Part shown: one piece after another, positions 38,348-50,890 of the stretch
Layout of the letters: each line of letters starts with the position of its first letter
Numbering within the stretch: the first letter of the stretch is position 1
Assembly (NCBI GenBank): GCA_036937835.1
Contig: CM072860.1
Location: 6,713,001 to 6,777,000, forward strand
Length of the DNA stretch: 64,000 nt
Source: Pampus argenteus
Taxonomy: Eukaryota; Chordata; Actinopteri; Scombriformes; Stromateidae
Direction: 5' to 3'
Notes under the pieces: generated by a model
What the model was told of the DNA's origin: nothing
Databases searched by the model: none
The model's input: the letters and a program-made list of their open reading frames with translations, nothing else
Program-made: the position numbers and the translations under genes

Positions 38348-39910
38348 ATCTGATTGAGTGTGTTTTATGTGCTTTAAATATCGTGATTTAAAACAAATAC
38401 CAGGAAACAAGATGCATGGTACTTTATCTGTGTCATTTTCTCTGGAGAAATAGTACTATATGATATGATAGAGAGTTATTAAAAGCAGGTAAAACAGCTA
38501 TTATTGTTCCCGAAACTGGGATCCCAGAGCTCTCCCGACACCAGAACTAGTAATTGTAAATATTTCAGTATGAGCACTTTCTATGCATGTTCATCTGAAG
38601 TTATTTTGAAGGAGTCAGAAAGCTGAACCGAAATCCTCACTTTTTTTTGGTGTAAGGAAGTATAAAATAGATTTTTCATTTTTCAAATGAGCACCCATGA
38701 GTCCAAGTTTGTTGAGTTGAAGAATTGAATTGTCATGTTTTCTCTTAGGTGATGCACGATTAAGACTTTAAAAATATATACAGTATGTGTTTCTGATGTC
38801 ACTTGAAATAGCTGCTGAGTCATCGACAGCTCTCATATGATGTTGTGATGTGACGTCAAATAACCAGTCAGTGAAACCTCGTACATTACTCTGTGATTCA
38901 TATTATGGGGGAGGAATTGACCATCTAGTCCATTGTCTGTCTCATCTGCTCTTTCGGGTGAATAACGTTAAATCAAGCGCCTCATAATGTCTCCATCCCT
39001 TGTCAATGGAGCTCTATAAGAAGAGATGCATGACGCATAGCTGTCCCCGACCTATTTGTAGTTAAGCGTTAAGGCTAAACTAACGATGCCCGAAGAAGTG
39101 TGCTTTCATTAGCACTTGGATGGTGAACCCAGTTGCCACCGGCCCTGCTCGATATCACGGCACAAAAACAATTCAATTAGCTTCAAGTTTGCCATTAATG
39201 GTTTTAGCCATATCAAATTAACATTTTTATGGGCCACTGCTCCACTCCCGACACTCCCTACATCTAAACCCTAGTTGATTGTGACCAATCGCCCTATCCA
39301 CCCACACACAATCTTACAAACACACACACACGCACACACACCATCCGTCTACCACCACTGACTTCTTTTAATATGAATTTAAATGACTTAATTTGCTTTG
39401 CCTCTGAAACAATCCACACAGGCCAAAAAGGAAACGCTGCAAAACGACGTTGATTTCCATTTACCAAGATGTGGGGAAAGAAAGACGTTGTAAATTAATC
39501 CTTAATGTGTGAAATGGAAAAAAATAAAATAAAAAGTAGCCTTTCCGTGACTCTTCCTGAAATTCCTGCTTTCCGAAACACGCGCCACAAAGTTAAATGA
39601 TTCTTGTAAAGTAATTTCAGTGCTTTTTTTTTTTTTTTTTATTGCCAGAAGAGCAAGAAGTGGAGCCAGGAGAAAGAGGGACATGTCTAAAAATAGACGT
39701 AATCAGAGAAAGCAAAGAAGCAAAGTGTAAAAAAAAAGAAAAAAAAAGTTTCAGTGAGTTTGGAGACTTAAAAACTGTTAATTAGCGAAAGGAGCGAGAT
39801 AGAAATCGCTGAAAACGAGACAGTCACAGAATTGTAAGGTGTGTTTCGTGCCCACATCTGCATGTCCACATAGACACAAACACAAACTCGAACGCACGAG
39901 TCAAACTCAC

Positions 39911-39965
39911 CCAGAGCGGCTGGTGCGAAGAGGCTGGCGAGGACAAGCAGGCGTGCGGTCCACAT
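39911..39965 (-). CDS. adgrl3: adgrl3 (latrophilin-3) first coding exon: start codon and signal peptide
   Basis: The exon encodes 18 residues plus one base, starting at the ATG at 39965-39963. The peptide is MWTARLLVLASLFAPAAL, a typical secretory signal: one Arg near the start, a hydrophobic core, then small residues. A donor GTGAGT follows (39910-39905), leaving a single G that joins CC of the next exon to give Ala, so the join reads PAAL-A-FSRAP with likely cleavage after that Ala. Latrophilin-3 family members have a short signal peptide also beginning MW and ending just before FSRAPIP, which supports the start chosen. The start context has G at -3. The frame stays open past the donor, but that part is intron and includes a CA-repeat-coded Cys/Val stretch. 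Peptide identity alone would be weak; the matching splice phase with the lectin exon makes this likely. Confidence 0.86.
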
Positions 39966-40141
39966 GGCCTCCTCCTCTTACCGCCCGCTGCTGAAGGTCC
40001 CGGTTGAGTTCAGTACTCGGTCTTTTGTTGGCAAATGCCCGAATCGGGTGCTTCCTTTATTGCTTGGTTCCCCCTCCACTGCACCACTCTTCCCACAAGA
40101 CCACAAGTGGTGTTGCACTGATGCCAGATGTCGTCCAGTAT
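39966..40141 (-). other. adgrl3: Proposed 5'-UTR part of the adgrl3 signal-peptide exon
   Basis: Upstream of the start codon on the minus strand, a T-rich stretch ends in GATAG at about 40146-40142. This is a reasonable splice acceptor and would start the exon at 40141 with 176 bases of leader. That leader contains no ATG in any frame, as expected for a genuine 5'-UTR, and is richer in C, G and CpG than the flanks. Mammalian ADGRL3 also has non-coding leader exons, so a splice acceptor before the ATG is expected. Other acceptor-like sites (CTTCAG, GTGCAG) lie closer to the ATG, and a transcription start inside this segment is also possible, so the outer boundary is tentative. Confidence 0.4.
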
Positions 40142-40597
40142 CTATCATAAAAATAAAAAAAATAATCAAAACACATGCATGTAAGTTGAACAGTAGACAA
40201 GAGTTAGGACTTTTTAAATTCTTGGGGAACTTTTTGGTGATTCATTCTTTTACAGGAACAATAACAGTGTATGTTCCAGTAAAACACACGACAGATGGAT
40301 GCACCATGGTTTTATTATCCCTATGCACAGTCCTTATGGTATTGTGGGTTTCAAGTTGTCATAGAGTGACACTGCAAGTTGCTCAATCTCCAGTCAGCCA
40401 AACTCAAACTGGGTGTGATCAACCAAACACAAAGACAGTGTGAACCATAAAATGTATTTTTGGGTATTCTGTTGTTGTTTGCTCATCGAAGTGTTAACTC
40501 CCCCCCCACCCACCCTCCACCTTACCAACAAATCACCCCCACAGAGAGACAAGGAGTGAGCGATGAAGCACATACTGCTTTGGGCTTTGGCGGCGAG

Positions 40598-40617
40598 GTG
40601 TGTGTGTGTGTGTGTGT
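40598..40617. repeat. (GT)10 microsatellite
   Basis: An uninterrupted GT run 460 bases upstream of the proposed leader exon boundary in gene orientation. Confidence 0.95.
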
Positions 40618-41867
40618 CTTTGCACCAGACCTAGTAAGTATTCGTACAAAGGTCTGATGGTAACTGACATAAGAAACGTGGCAAACGTTTTCTCTTTCCT
40701 GTGGGCATGAACCATAACTCCGCAGTTTTCCTTTTTTTTTTTTTTTTTGCACCTGTGAATATATTTGTGCAACCTAAGAAATGACTACCGTGCTCGCAGC
40801 CTTCGCTCCGGATAATTCCAGTCAACAAAACGGCTAACAAGACGCAAAGACGAATGAGCCGGAGCCAACCTTGACCTCCTCTAAACCCACGAGAGTGCCG
40901 TCACCGGTGAACCCCCGACACCGGATGAAGTCATCGCTAAACTATTGCTAGTTAAAAAACGGCATGCAAACATCAAAAATGTGATTTACATAGTGTTGGC
41001 TTGTGACTGCTGTGAGATTAACACTTTCGATGTGTCGAAAGAGGCACCGTTGAAAAATGGTGCGTGAAAATTTGCAACTCTACATCCTTGAAGTGAAATA
41101 TGAATATAGAAAACAGTTTGAAATATATTCTGATGAGATTCTTAAGATTATCCTCATTAAATCCATATCATGATATTAAGGTTAAATCAGTGTTAATGAT
41201 TGGGCCATCTGAACCCCCTTCCATTATCCACTATCGGCCATGATCTGCGGACGTATAATCTCTGCAAAATGATACGAGTCAAAGAGTGCCCACAACGCAG
41301 CTACCACTCCACACAAGCACCATCTCTGCACATTACGCATTCTATACTGCATTTAATATTGCTGGGAGATAATACCATTTGTGGGACATGAGAAAATCTG
41401 CTTACAAAAAAGGTCAAAATGTGAGCACAGCATCAAAGGACAAGGCACTTGGGAATGCCTTCAAAATCTCAAGTTATACCGAAACTCTGTTTTAAATACA
41501 CCTCTGTCCTTTTATCGTTCCACATTCATCCCTACATGTGTTTTTTTTTTTTTTTTTTTATCCTAGGTCATTGCATTTTTTTTTTTTTAAATCTCATGAT
41601 CTAATGCTTAATCCCAATGCAAATATTCTAGCGAGATTAGAGTAATCATCTTTTGCTGAGCAGATATTAATAGGTTTAAGAGAAGGACGGCTAGCAAGCC
41701 GATCACGAGTCTCTGCATAAACAGACCATTTAGACAAGAATAAAAGGTTACATAGTAAGTCAATGCATTCCTCAACAAAGTCTTGGAAGAGCGCTATGAG
41801 TGGACAAAACTGGAGCTTCAATAATTAGTTTGAACTACATCTGTTGTTGTGTTGTGTCTTCATTCTT

Positions 41868-41870
<3 letters not shown>

Positions 41871-41906
<36 letters not shown>
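41871..41906. repeat. (AT)18 microsatellite
   Basis: An uninterrupted AT run. Confidence 0.97.
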
Positions 41907-41914
<8 letters not shown>

Positions 41915-42569
41915 GTCTTTTAAGATGGTAAAATAGCAATATGAAAGAGTGTGTTTTGATCAAAGGAATATGCTTGTGGGTAAACAGCACTTTTAATAAA
42001 ACACCCTGACAGCTGCAGCAGAGCGAAATTAAATATGGCACCAAATCAGATAATGAAAAATACATTATTCCAGAAATAATCACATTCAAATACACTGTCC
42101 AAGCAGCACATATCAGCCCAGAAGTTTATGCCATTTCTAAATAGGTAGCAGGCATGCAAACTATAAAGAAGGCACAGACACAACAACGTACTGAAAGTAT
42201 TCATCACACGAGTCAACTTAACACTGATTGCTGTGAGATGATTGTTGGCATATGGCTCGTTTTTCCTCCCGTTTTTGAACTTCAATTTCCCACAAAAATG
42301 CAGGAAGACAGTTGCTTTAGATAGAGGCTGCTTCACTAAGAACTTGTAGCGCCGTGTGTATCACCGCACACATCATATATATGTGTGTGCTCATGCTCAA
42401 ATCCGCCACATCTCACAGCGCAACCGATAAAGCAGCAACTACATGCACAGGTGTTACTTGGAAATTATCACATAAAATGAAAAACACTTCACTATCACAG
42501 TTGTTAATTTGCTCTCAATAGAAAACGTGTGGGCTTAGGTACAGGAACTGCTCTCAACCGCCAAAGAAG

Positions 42570-42592
42570 AAAAAAAAAAAAAAAAAAAAAAA
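42570..42592. repeat. Poly-A tract
   Basis: A run of 23 A followed within 90 bases by two more A-rich runs. No retroposed body was recognised next to it. Confidence 0.9.
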
Positions 42593-43090
42593 TGCATCAT
42601 AAAATACATATTTATGAGAAGGGCTTGGACCCAGTTCCGTGAAAAAAAAAAAAGAGGAATAAAAAAAAAAAGAAAAAGAAAAAAAGACGGAGTGGTAGCC
42701 CAACATTGCCAACTCGTCTTGTATTCCAGAAGGAGCTTTATGATACATTATGGTGCTGACGTTTCAAGGGTACTCGTTCTGAGGGGGATTTAGGATAACT
42801 CCCTTAGATAAGCTGGCCAACATTTAGCGGGCCGTGCAGCGGCTGCAGCGTCTGTTCTCAGCCGCATCAAGGAGACTTCTTTGTTACTGCCTCCTTGTTT
42901 CGGCAGAACAACAACTTTTCTTTTTTTTTCCCCCTCCTAATCGGTGATGTTGTTTTTTGTTATTTTAGTAATCTTGACTATGTCAAATGGGCCCAGATGA
43001 ATCCTGACGGTTTGTAATTAATTGACTTTTATGTCTAGTGAAAGCAAAACTGGGGTGACATTAGACAGTAAGAGCAGTAGTTGATGAGGT

Positions 43091-43120
43091 GGGTGATGGG
43101 GGGTGGGGGGAGGGTGGGGG
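43091..43120 (+). repeat. G-rich tract with G-quadruplex potential
   Basis: Five runs of three or more G with loops of one to four bases. Confidence 0.75.
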
Positions 43121-43340
43121 TGCTGGATCCAGAATTGGGGCTGAATTCAAGGGGCTTATGAGTAATTGTGAGTTAAAAAGCCAAAGAAAATACATGGAAA
43201 CTTCTACTGACATGTGGTACAATTTTAGTACACTTAAATATACACTCATTATTCATCTGTGGGGATGTTGATGATAACAAAAAAACATCTTTCTGGAAAG
43301 GTGTTGAAAATTCTCCCGGTTAATACAAGATTTCAGTGTT

Positions 43341-43366
43341 AAAAAAAAAAAAAAAAAAAAAAAAAA
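43341..43366. repeat. Poly-A tract of 26 bases
   Basis: An uninterrupted A run; flanking sequence shows no recognisable retroelement. Confidence 0.92.
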
Positions 43367-43874
43367 GATGTTTTGCTGATTTCTGATTTACTACTAAACA
43401 CCTAACCGCTATCTTGACATTGATAACACACTCCCACTTCCCCAATTGCGTGTGAATCAAACGTGTTATGTTGTAATTACACATGCTGCGTGACTGTGCT
43501 TTGTCAATGACACAACACCTGATATTAAAATATATCAGGAGCTGCAAAACCTTAATAAATTCTGTAGTGGGGAGAGAGAATTTAATATACCTGTGTGTCT
43601 TGGCATTTGGTCCTTTAGCTGTCACCACTGTTACTTCTCTCACGGAAAGAGAGCATTTCATATATTTTATTTAAGTTCTTTACCTCCTGAGTTTGCCAGA
43701 AGTAAAACATATGCCAAGCGTTTTACATTCTTTTTACATATACTTTTCATATTTAAATACACAACTACTAGTTTTACATGCGAGAGTCACCGCCTCTCTG
43801 CTGTGATCACCGGACAGCTTCACTGAAGCCTGCTCGAGGTCAAAAGGAACAAGCCAAGCACATTTAGAATAATC

Positions 43875-43913
43875 ATAATAATAATAATAATAATAATAAT
43901 AATTAAAATATCT
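43875..43913. repeat. (ATA)n trinucleotide repeat
   Basis: About 13 ATA/TAA units without interruption. Confidence 0.96.
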
Positions 43914-45925
43914 CAAGAGAACTTATACATGAGTGTTCAAAAAAATATCAGTAATACAGGAGGAGGCAAAAACATCCCATTAAGAAAGCGATTTTATGCC
44001 AAGCTTGTATGCTTTTAATTGCTACCTGAAATTCAGAAAACACAAATGATTATGTTCCTAAAAAAAATTAAAGTGTTTAAATTGGCAAGTTTATTTTATG
44101 TAACTCCATTTTTGCTAATGATGGAGAGCTCACTTTGCATTCAGCGCTCTCGTTTCTGTTAGCCTGATGGTGAACCACCCCTGCACCCTGCACGTCGCCA
44201 CCCGAAGGCATTTCTCCATCTGTCACTTCCTGATCTGAGGAAACCAAAGATGATTCCCATTAAATCCAGAGGCGTTCCATACAATGCTGCTGCAAACAAA
44301 GTGAAACTTGATCCTCAATGTTATCTGATGGAGGCCTACTAAGTATGATGTTACTAGTCACGCCTGCTTGAAGCCCTCCCACGTAACAATATGTAATGAA
44401 GTGAGATTGTGTTGCCGGGTTAAGTACCATGTCTCAGATTTTCAACTGTTTGATGTCCAGATGCTTATCACACGAGCAGGGAGGGCTTGGTAATTTTTAT
44501 GAGACCGACAGTGTGTTCATGCAAATGAAGTGTCTCATATAAAATGAATATTAATCAAGCACACTGTCTGCATACAGTTTGATTGATGAGCACTCAGAAA
44601 TCTTAGGAGATGAGCTGAGATGATTAAAACTGAGACGATCCTCTACGTCTAGAGTTAACGATGATATTTTCCACTCGATTGGGCCTCCGAACTTTGATGA
44701 TGGTTTAAAATTGACTGGTCAATTTTTATATTACTAAACATAGATGAAATGTCAAAATGATGCTTTTCTAATGCAAGTTGAAAGGTATGAAAAAAATGAA
44801 GGTAAATGGAAAGTGTTTTTTTTTAAAGGCACAGTGCACATTCTGGAGCATGACAATGTGCGCATCAAGACATTCACTCATACAATTGGGTTTCCTCAAG
44901 GGACCCCAACACAGATAGCCAGTGACAGGCAGATAATAGCGCTAACTTTAGCCTGCAAAGTCTCTGAATGGTCCTATATGATAGGCTTGTTGAGTGTGAC
45001 TGATGGCTTGGGGTTAAATAATGGGACCATCCCTCCTCCCCTCTTGTGCACACAAAGGCATTGCAACCCCTTCTGACACGGAAAACACTTCCCCGACTAC
45101 AACACAAGAGAAACACGATACATTAGAGGAAATCATTTGCACACACAGTAAAAAAAAAAAACAAAAAAAAACCCTTCTGCAAAACAAATAAAAAACAAAT
45201 TACCATTACAAATATTTAACAGTACACAGATATACAATAGAAACAGCTTAAATTCCCATAAGGGAGAGGAATAAAAGCACATAGGCCGGGCGGGCGTAGA
45301 GCTGGGTGAATAAATGCAGATGGATGCATCATTTAAAGGCAGGGCAAATCTGCCTTGAGACAGTTCTCTATTATAATGCAGAGCTTGACACTATCCATTT
45401 TCCATGTCTTCCTTCCTTCTATCTTTCCTCTCTCTCTCTCTCTCGCTCAGCATATCTTGCCAAATGCAGCACAAATGGATCTTAGACAAAGCAGAGAGAG
45501 GCAGGACAGAAAAGAGAAAAGCATGGACTATCAGGAACTGGGGAAGAAGAGAGGAATGTAAAAGATCAAGGGGCAGAGGATGAGATGATGGGAGGATGGG
45601 GAGAGAGAAGGGGAGAGCATGATCAGTGGGTTAAAAGGGGAAAGAAGGATGAAATGGATGAATGCGCTGAAAACAGAGATGACGTAGAGAAAAAGTTTAT
45701 TAGCTGATATCTGAAGGTCATTTGTTGTGAGTGAACGCAACGCACGGCCTTGCACTTTGACTGCTGTCGCGACAGCGGCTCAGGTGGGCAGGTTACCATG
45801 GCAACCCTACCTGTTGGCCATTAATCACCTACCAGGAGCATTTGGCATGCTGTGCCCACAAACACTGCAAGTCACTATGTGGCCAGGCTTGATTTTGCTT
45901 GATTCTGCACGCTCATACTGTAACT

Positions 45926-45952
45926 TATATATATATATATATATATATATAT
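45926..45952. repeat. (TA)n microsatellite
   Basis: An uninterrupted TA run of 27 bases. Confidence 0.96.
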
Positions 45953-47233
45953 GGTCCTGCAACAAAGGAAAGATTTAAAGCACTGTGACCTCATACACTG
46001 TATGGATTTCATTTTAGACAGCAGCATCAATATATTGCCAATGGATTACGCTGACAATAGCAACTTTCTAGCATGCAGGTTGATATTATTGGCAGGGTTA
46101 TGAGCGTGATAGATATGCGGTGAAAAAAAACTGACCTCATGTACGGCACTGCAGCTTTGCTATTTGTTAGCCACGCTAGCGCCGTTGCCTCCTTGCTATA
46201 GGTGTGTGGGATAATTGTTTGTTTAATTGTTGTATTTTTTAAATTTCCAGTTTGTTCCAGAAATGTCACAACAACATTTTTGTCCCCGTTGATGATCGAT
46301 TAATTTCTGAATGACTAAACGGTAAAAGCCACTTTACTGTTGTCAGAACGGACAGCATATGTTGAGAGGACAGCTGCAGACCACATGAAAGCGCAGTGAC
46401 TGTAAGCTACAACGCTTTTAAAGAAACACAATACAGGGCCACACCCTTCGAGACCTGAAACAAAGCCGGATCAAGACTTTTTCTTTCTAATTACTGATAT
46501 CATCTTTCAGCACAGCCTGAATGAAAACAGTTGAAGCCATGTTTGGAGGGCATCTGTTCACAAAACACCTCCATTTATTTTCTTTTTTTTATTTGCATTT
46601 GACTTTTTCAGGTTGTAATTTCCTTTCCGTTTTATCTTCTCTCTAACTGCATTTGCATAATTTTCCAATAGACACTTCATTCTCTGCCAGATTTGAGAAG
46701 GGAAAAAGAAATCACACTTTGACACACACACACACACAAACAACAACAGCAATTTCAGCTCAGACTCTGAATCAGGGGTACAGCAAACTCCAATGTCAAT
46801 AACACTGATCCCAATGGCGCATGCATTTCAATATCATTATCTGATGCTGAGCCAAGTGCACAAAATATAATGAAATCTTAAAACATGAACTGCATAGAGT
46901 CCTCGGCTAGGCAAATGTGATGCACGTTTTCAACTAGTCCATTATGCGTCATTGCAGCATACTCTCAATGCAGACATAAACGCAACGTTAATTCTGCCTT
47001 CCATCTGGTCCTGCGTGTCCGTGTTTGTGCTTTTGACCACAAATTGCTACGGTGTGTCTGGGTGGTGTAATAGCACGAGTGTTACCGATGGCAAGAACAT
47101 GTTGTAAATGGTCTGGAAATGAGAAGTACGGCTGTGTCACAAGCGACCACAGTGGTCACGACCACAGGGAATTCAAATGGTTCCCACCTGGACTCCACTC
47201 ACAGCTCAATTAGAGGCAGAGTTGGAGAGGGAG

Positions 47234-47235
<2 letters not shown>

Positions 47236-47281
<46 letters not shown>
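47236..47281. repeat. (GT)23 microsatellite
   Basis: An uninterrupted GT run of 46 bases. Confidence 0.98.
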
Positions 47282-47282
<1 letters not shown>

Positions 47283-47649
47283 AATCAGTGTGCTACATAC
47301 ATATAAATGAAAGGCTGCAAAGAAGCAGTGTACATTAACAAAGGCATTGACTGAGTCAAAGCAGGGACGGATGGCTGTAAGTAACTATGAACTACAGTGT
47401 TTTGGTTGTTGTGTTGTTTGAATCCTGCATAAACAAGCTAAAAGCTGTTTGGACTTATGTAAGCCACCGTGGAGATACTGTCGGTGACATTTATGAAAAA
47501 AATATTAAATGTTAAAATGTAATGCAACGGTTAAATACAGTAGCGCAAGTATTAAACCTACTCGGTAATGACTAATATTAAGCAACTTCTATATAAAGTT
47601 ATAAATCATACCAGAACAAGTAAGGCTCCAGCGTCAACATGTAGTCTGG

Positions 47650-47766
47650 GGGATGGATGGATGGATGGATGGATGGATGGATGGATGGATAGATGGATAG
47701 ATGGATAGATGGATAGATGGATAGATGGATAGATGGATAGATAGACAGATAGACAGACAGACAGAC
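47650..47766. repeat. Compound tetranucleotide array GGAT / GATAGATG / GATA / GACA
   Basis: Ten GGAT units (47651-47690) lead into alternating GATA and GATG units (47691-47740), then a short GATA/GACA segment (47741-47766). Each segment differs from its neighbour by one base, so the array looks like stepwise point mutation followed by local expansion. The GATA/GACA part resembles Bkm-type satellite motifs. Confidence 0.95.
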
Positions 47767-49642
47767 CAAACCCTGCATTACCTTATTGAAGCACCACTTT
47801 TCTATCTATGCAACATAATAATTTCACATATATTTTGAAATGCTACCCTAATATTATGAATTACACCTTATGAATTAAGATGGTGAAAATATAATTTCCA
47901 AACAGAATGAATCGCAACGCTGCAGACACTTAAAGGCCCTTTTGTATTGGAGCTTTACACAGTTGACATTTGAGTCAAACGTCTTTTGTTAGGAGCCCGC
48001 TCTGGCTGTTATTGTGTAGAATATCAATATAAAACTGAACAAATCATTGATGCATTAATATAGCGTGGTGTGTTTTCTTGTGGCAAATTATTGATTCTCT
48101 GGCACGAATGTAGAGATATATTCTTCTGTAATCACTTTCTTTGTCCAGCTTTTCACCGTAGCTGTATTTTAAACTGAAAGTTAATGAATACAATATATGA
48201 CTAATTCCTGCTTTTACATTGTCTTACAAAATATGATACGTTACAGCATCCTGTCCTGCCGTCTTTATTTCAAACGTGCCGTATCCGGAGTACAATTTGT
48301 ACGATGAGTTAACCTTTGTTCCCAACCCTCAAAATGACTTGAATCAGCCATGCAAGTGAAACTGACACAAAATAGATTTTAAATATAGCACAAGTATATG
48401 AAAGACTCAACAACAACAACATTAAGGGAATGGAAAAAACAGAACAAACACTCCGAACCACTCCACGCTTCTTCTTTTCTGTCCCATTTTCTGATTGAAT
48501 CAGGCGTTTTTATTCACCTGGTGTTTGAGGGTAAATAATCATTCAAACATAGTTAACCACAGAGGTCAAGGGGTCATCGTGGTGAATTGCTTTGTAGGCT
48601 TCTTTTGTGTTGTCAAGCAGCTTTTGGAAAAAAAAAAAAAAAATGCAGGCTGAAAAGTGAGAGAGCTTCTCATGTCAAGACCTCAGTGACCTGGCTTTGG
48701 TTTGATCGATTAGCTGGCAAGAATAAACTTGTGAATGCCTGTCTGAACCCAAAATTAAAAAAGATAAATAGTAATAGTATAGTAGCATCAGCTGCCAGCC
48801 CAGCTAAGATCCTATGAACCATTTTTCAAATCATTACGGTCACTTTTTTTGTAGTCAACCTCTTCTTCCTCTCTTCTTCACTGAGTCCAACTAAATCAGA
48901 AAAATCCTCAGAGATAATTATCTATAAGTGGGCATTTTGTTTTTCCGAGCCAAAGGGAAGAAGTGCACGTTTAGTAAAGTATGGAAGGAGTGCAGCGGGC
49001 CAGCGGGCAGCAGGGCCCCTCAGTCCTCAGACTGGTGTAGAATGGAGTTTGATGAACGTCTCATTGGTCTGGGCAAACATCCTCATGTATGGGTACGTCT
49101 CCAGACAAAGATGCAATACTATCCTCTTAAAAATGCTCTCAGGTCTGAAAAATCAGTGCTGGTCTCGAACTGTCTAATCTTACCAAGAGTTCAAAAACCT
49201 GATGCGATAGCCTGGGCGCCTAGGGTTATATCAACCTTTACCTAAATGCCCACTGAATTTCAACTAAGCTTTATATTTGAACCATTTTCCCTCTTCCTGA
49301 CATCCACCTCCGACTGTGTATATGCTCCTAGCTAATGTAACACTTGTGTAATAGACTCAGAAGCATAGACATGGGGGGGAGGGGAGGCGGTTAGGACTGG
49401 TTTAATTTCACTAGATGCTGACTAATTCTAATGAAGTCATTAAAGACTTAAGTGTGAAGCACACATCTGCAAACACAAGGGATTTACTGAAGTGAACTGG
49501 GGACCAGAAAAAGAGAATCGCATTGACACCAGCGTTGTGAGTGTGAGGATGTGAGTTAGATGTTGTTACGCGTCAGACAAAGAGCGAATGAAGATTACCT
49601 GCAGTTTACTGGGGGAAGAGGGAACGCACACTTTGGGGAGTG

Positions 49643-49668
49643 GCATGTGTGTGTTTTCACACACATGC
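49643..49668. repeat. Perfect hairpin, 11-base arms and TTTT loop
   Basis: GCATGTGTGTG pairs perfectly with CACACACATGC around a TTTT loop. It probably arose from facing TG and CA runs. Confidence 0.85.
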
Positions 49669-50734
49669 ACACAATCCACTGACCTTGCCCTGTGTGTCTT
49701 GGCTGAGCGGTAGAATGTGTTTGGGTTGAACTCAGCAGGCAACCTTTCTAAATCTAAAAGCGGAGGTCTCCCGGAGGGTGAGGCAGCCGCATAACGGTCA
49801 GAGATAGTTAGCGAATGTCAGAGTAACGGGAGTATACTGTAAACCACGGCGGCTGCGAGCGGAGCTTACGAACATGCATGCACACACACACACGGACACA
49901 CTGCGACAGTGGACAATATGTTACAGTTAGAGGCTTTTTTTCGAAAGAATTGAAAGTGTACAACTGTGGACTCAAGGGTTTGAAAGGCCTCACAATTGCT
50001 GTATGATTGGATGGGAAAGGATAACATTAGGGTTTGCACCCAGATCCTCTGTAGAAAATGTAATATTGTGTGTTCATTGGCGGCCGGGACACACTTTGGA
50101 ATACAGAGCAAGTACATAAACACGCTGTCTTATTCTATGACAAACACTCACACACAGTTGCTCCCACAAATGCTCTCACACTCTCTACCGCCCTGTTCTC
50201 TTTTTTACTTCTTTATCCGTCTCTCAAAAAACACTTTAATTGACATAAAGTAGAATCTTCAGGACTACAGGACAGGTCCAGGTCCTAATTGCGCTCTGGT
50301 GTAGTGTTATATGCCCACTTACGCCACAGTCACAAACACCATTCTGCCCTCTCTCCGCAGAGCGGATGAAAACAAGGAAGTCGGTAATTGCTTCTGACTT
50401 TCCAGTCTTCTGCACCCCAAATATGTGGACATTTTGCAGACCCACTTGGAGCACAGTCTTTTTTTAATGAGATTGCCTCCTGTTTATGCCGACGGGATAA
50501 CAGAAGACTCTTGCTTGATGGCATTGGCCTTTTTCCCAGTCAATACTGAGCGTATCAATGCTGGAAGGTCTTAAATGAACAACTTGTGTTTAATTTGGCC
50601 AATGAGATTTGCTTATAAGGTTTCAAGGAGATCATCCAGCTCATGTTTTCATGCAAAAAAATTATCATTTTTTAGCCATGCTTGTGCGATGACTCATGGG
50701 ATGGCTGTGTCAGTCTGTCAATTACATTAGTCAG

Positions 50735-50890
50735 TTGACCACTTAAAATATCTGAATAATTATTGAATGGATTGCCACGAAATGTAATGCCAATACTTAT
50801 GGTGTAATAAGCATCAAATCTTTTTGACGCTGGCACCCATATAGTGGCATTTTCTACATCACTGACGATCCCCTTTGATCAAAAACCTCA
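50735..50890. mobile_element. Dispersed fish repeat fragment (ATTGGATGGATTGCC-like)
   Basis: TATTGAATGGATTGCCACGA followed by AATGTAATGCCAATACTTATGG resembles a frequent fish repeat containing ACTATTGGATGGATTGCCATGAAAT. The following sequence to about 50890, including GACGATCCCCTTTGATC, fits the same family loosely. Class unknown to me; assignment is by recall only. Confidence 0.35.

Larger units (their letters stand above)
21279..39910 (-). other. adgrl3: Intron of adgrl3 between signal-peptide and lectin exons (18.6 kb)
   Basis: This is a phase-1 intron bounded by GTGAGT at its upstream end (39910) and a polypyrimidine tract plus CTGCAG at its downstream end. No other convincing exon on either strand was seen. 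Contents: an AG tract and a GGGCTGGGCAATAT repeat relic near 22.2-22.3 kb, poly-G at 23981, the duplicated block at 24306-26272, CTC and GT tracts near 30.7 kb, and runs of A or T. Stretches 26.8-30.6 kb, 31.0-38.3 kb and 38.4-39.9 kb look like ordinary AT-rich intron with scattered short homopolymers; I see nothing else there that I can name. Confidence 0.85.

Noticed and set aside
39768..39910. Continuation of the signal-peptide frame past 39911
   Set aside because: It crosses a strong GTGAGT donor and encodes Cys/Val from a CA-rich stretch; splicing to 21278 restores the known protein.
39964..40443. 159-residue plus-strand open frame overlapping the adgrl3 start
   Set aside because: Its first third is antisense to the adgrl3 exon and leader, and no family resemblance was seen; only the last part is mentioned as a weak observation.
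42570..42690. A-rich runs as tails of retroposed genes or SINEs
   Set aside because: No SINE box, LINE 3' end or processed gene body was recognised beside them, and no target-site duplication was seen.
44744..45076. 110-residue plus-strand open frame with a plausible composition
   Set aside because: No family recognised and no splice-site pair; the length is within chance for a 64 kb window.
47650..47766. Regularly spaced repeats that could suggest a CRISPR-like array
   Set aside because: Units are 4-8 bases without spacers in a vertebrate sequence; it is a microsatellite.
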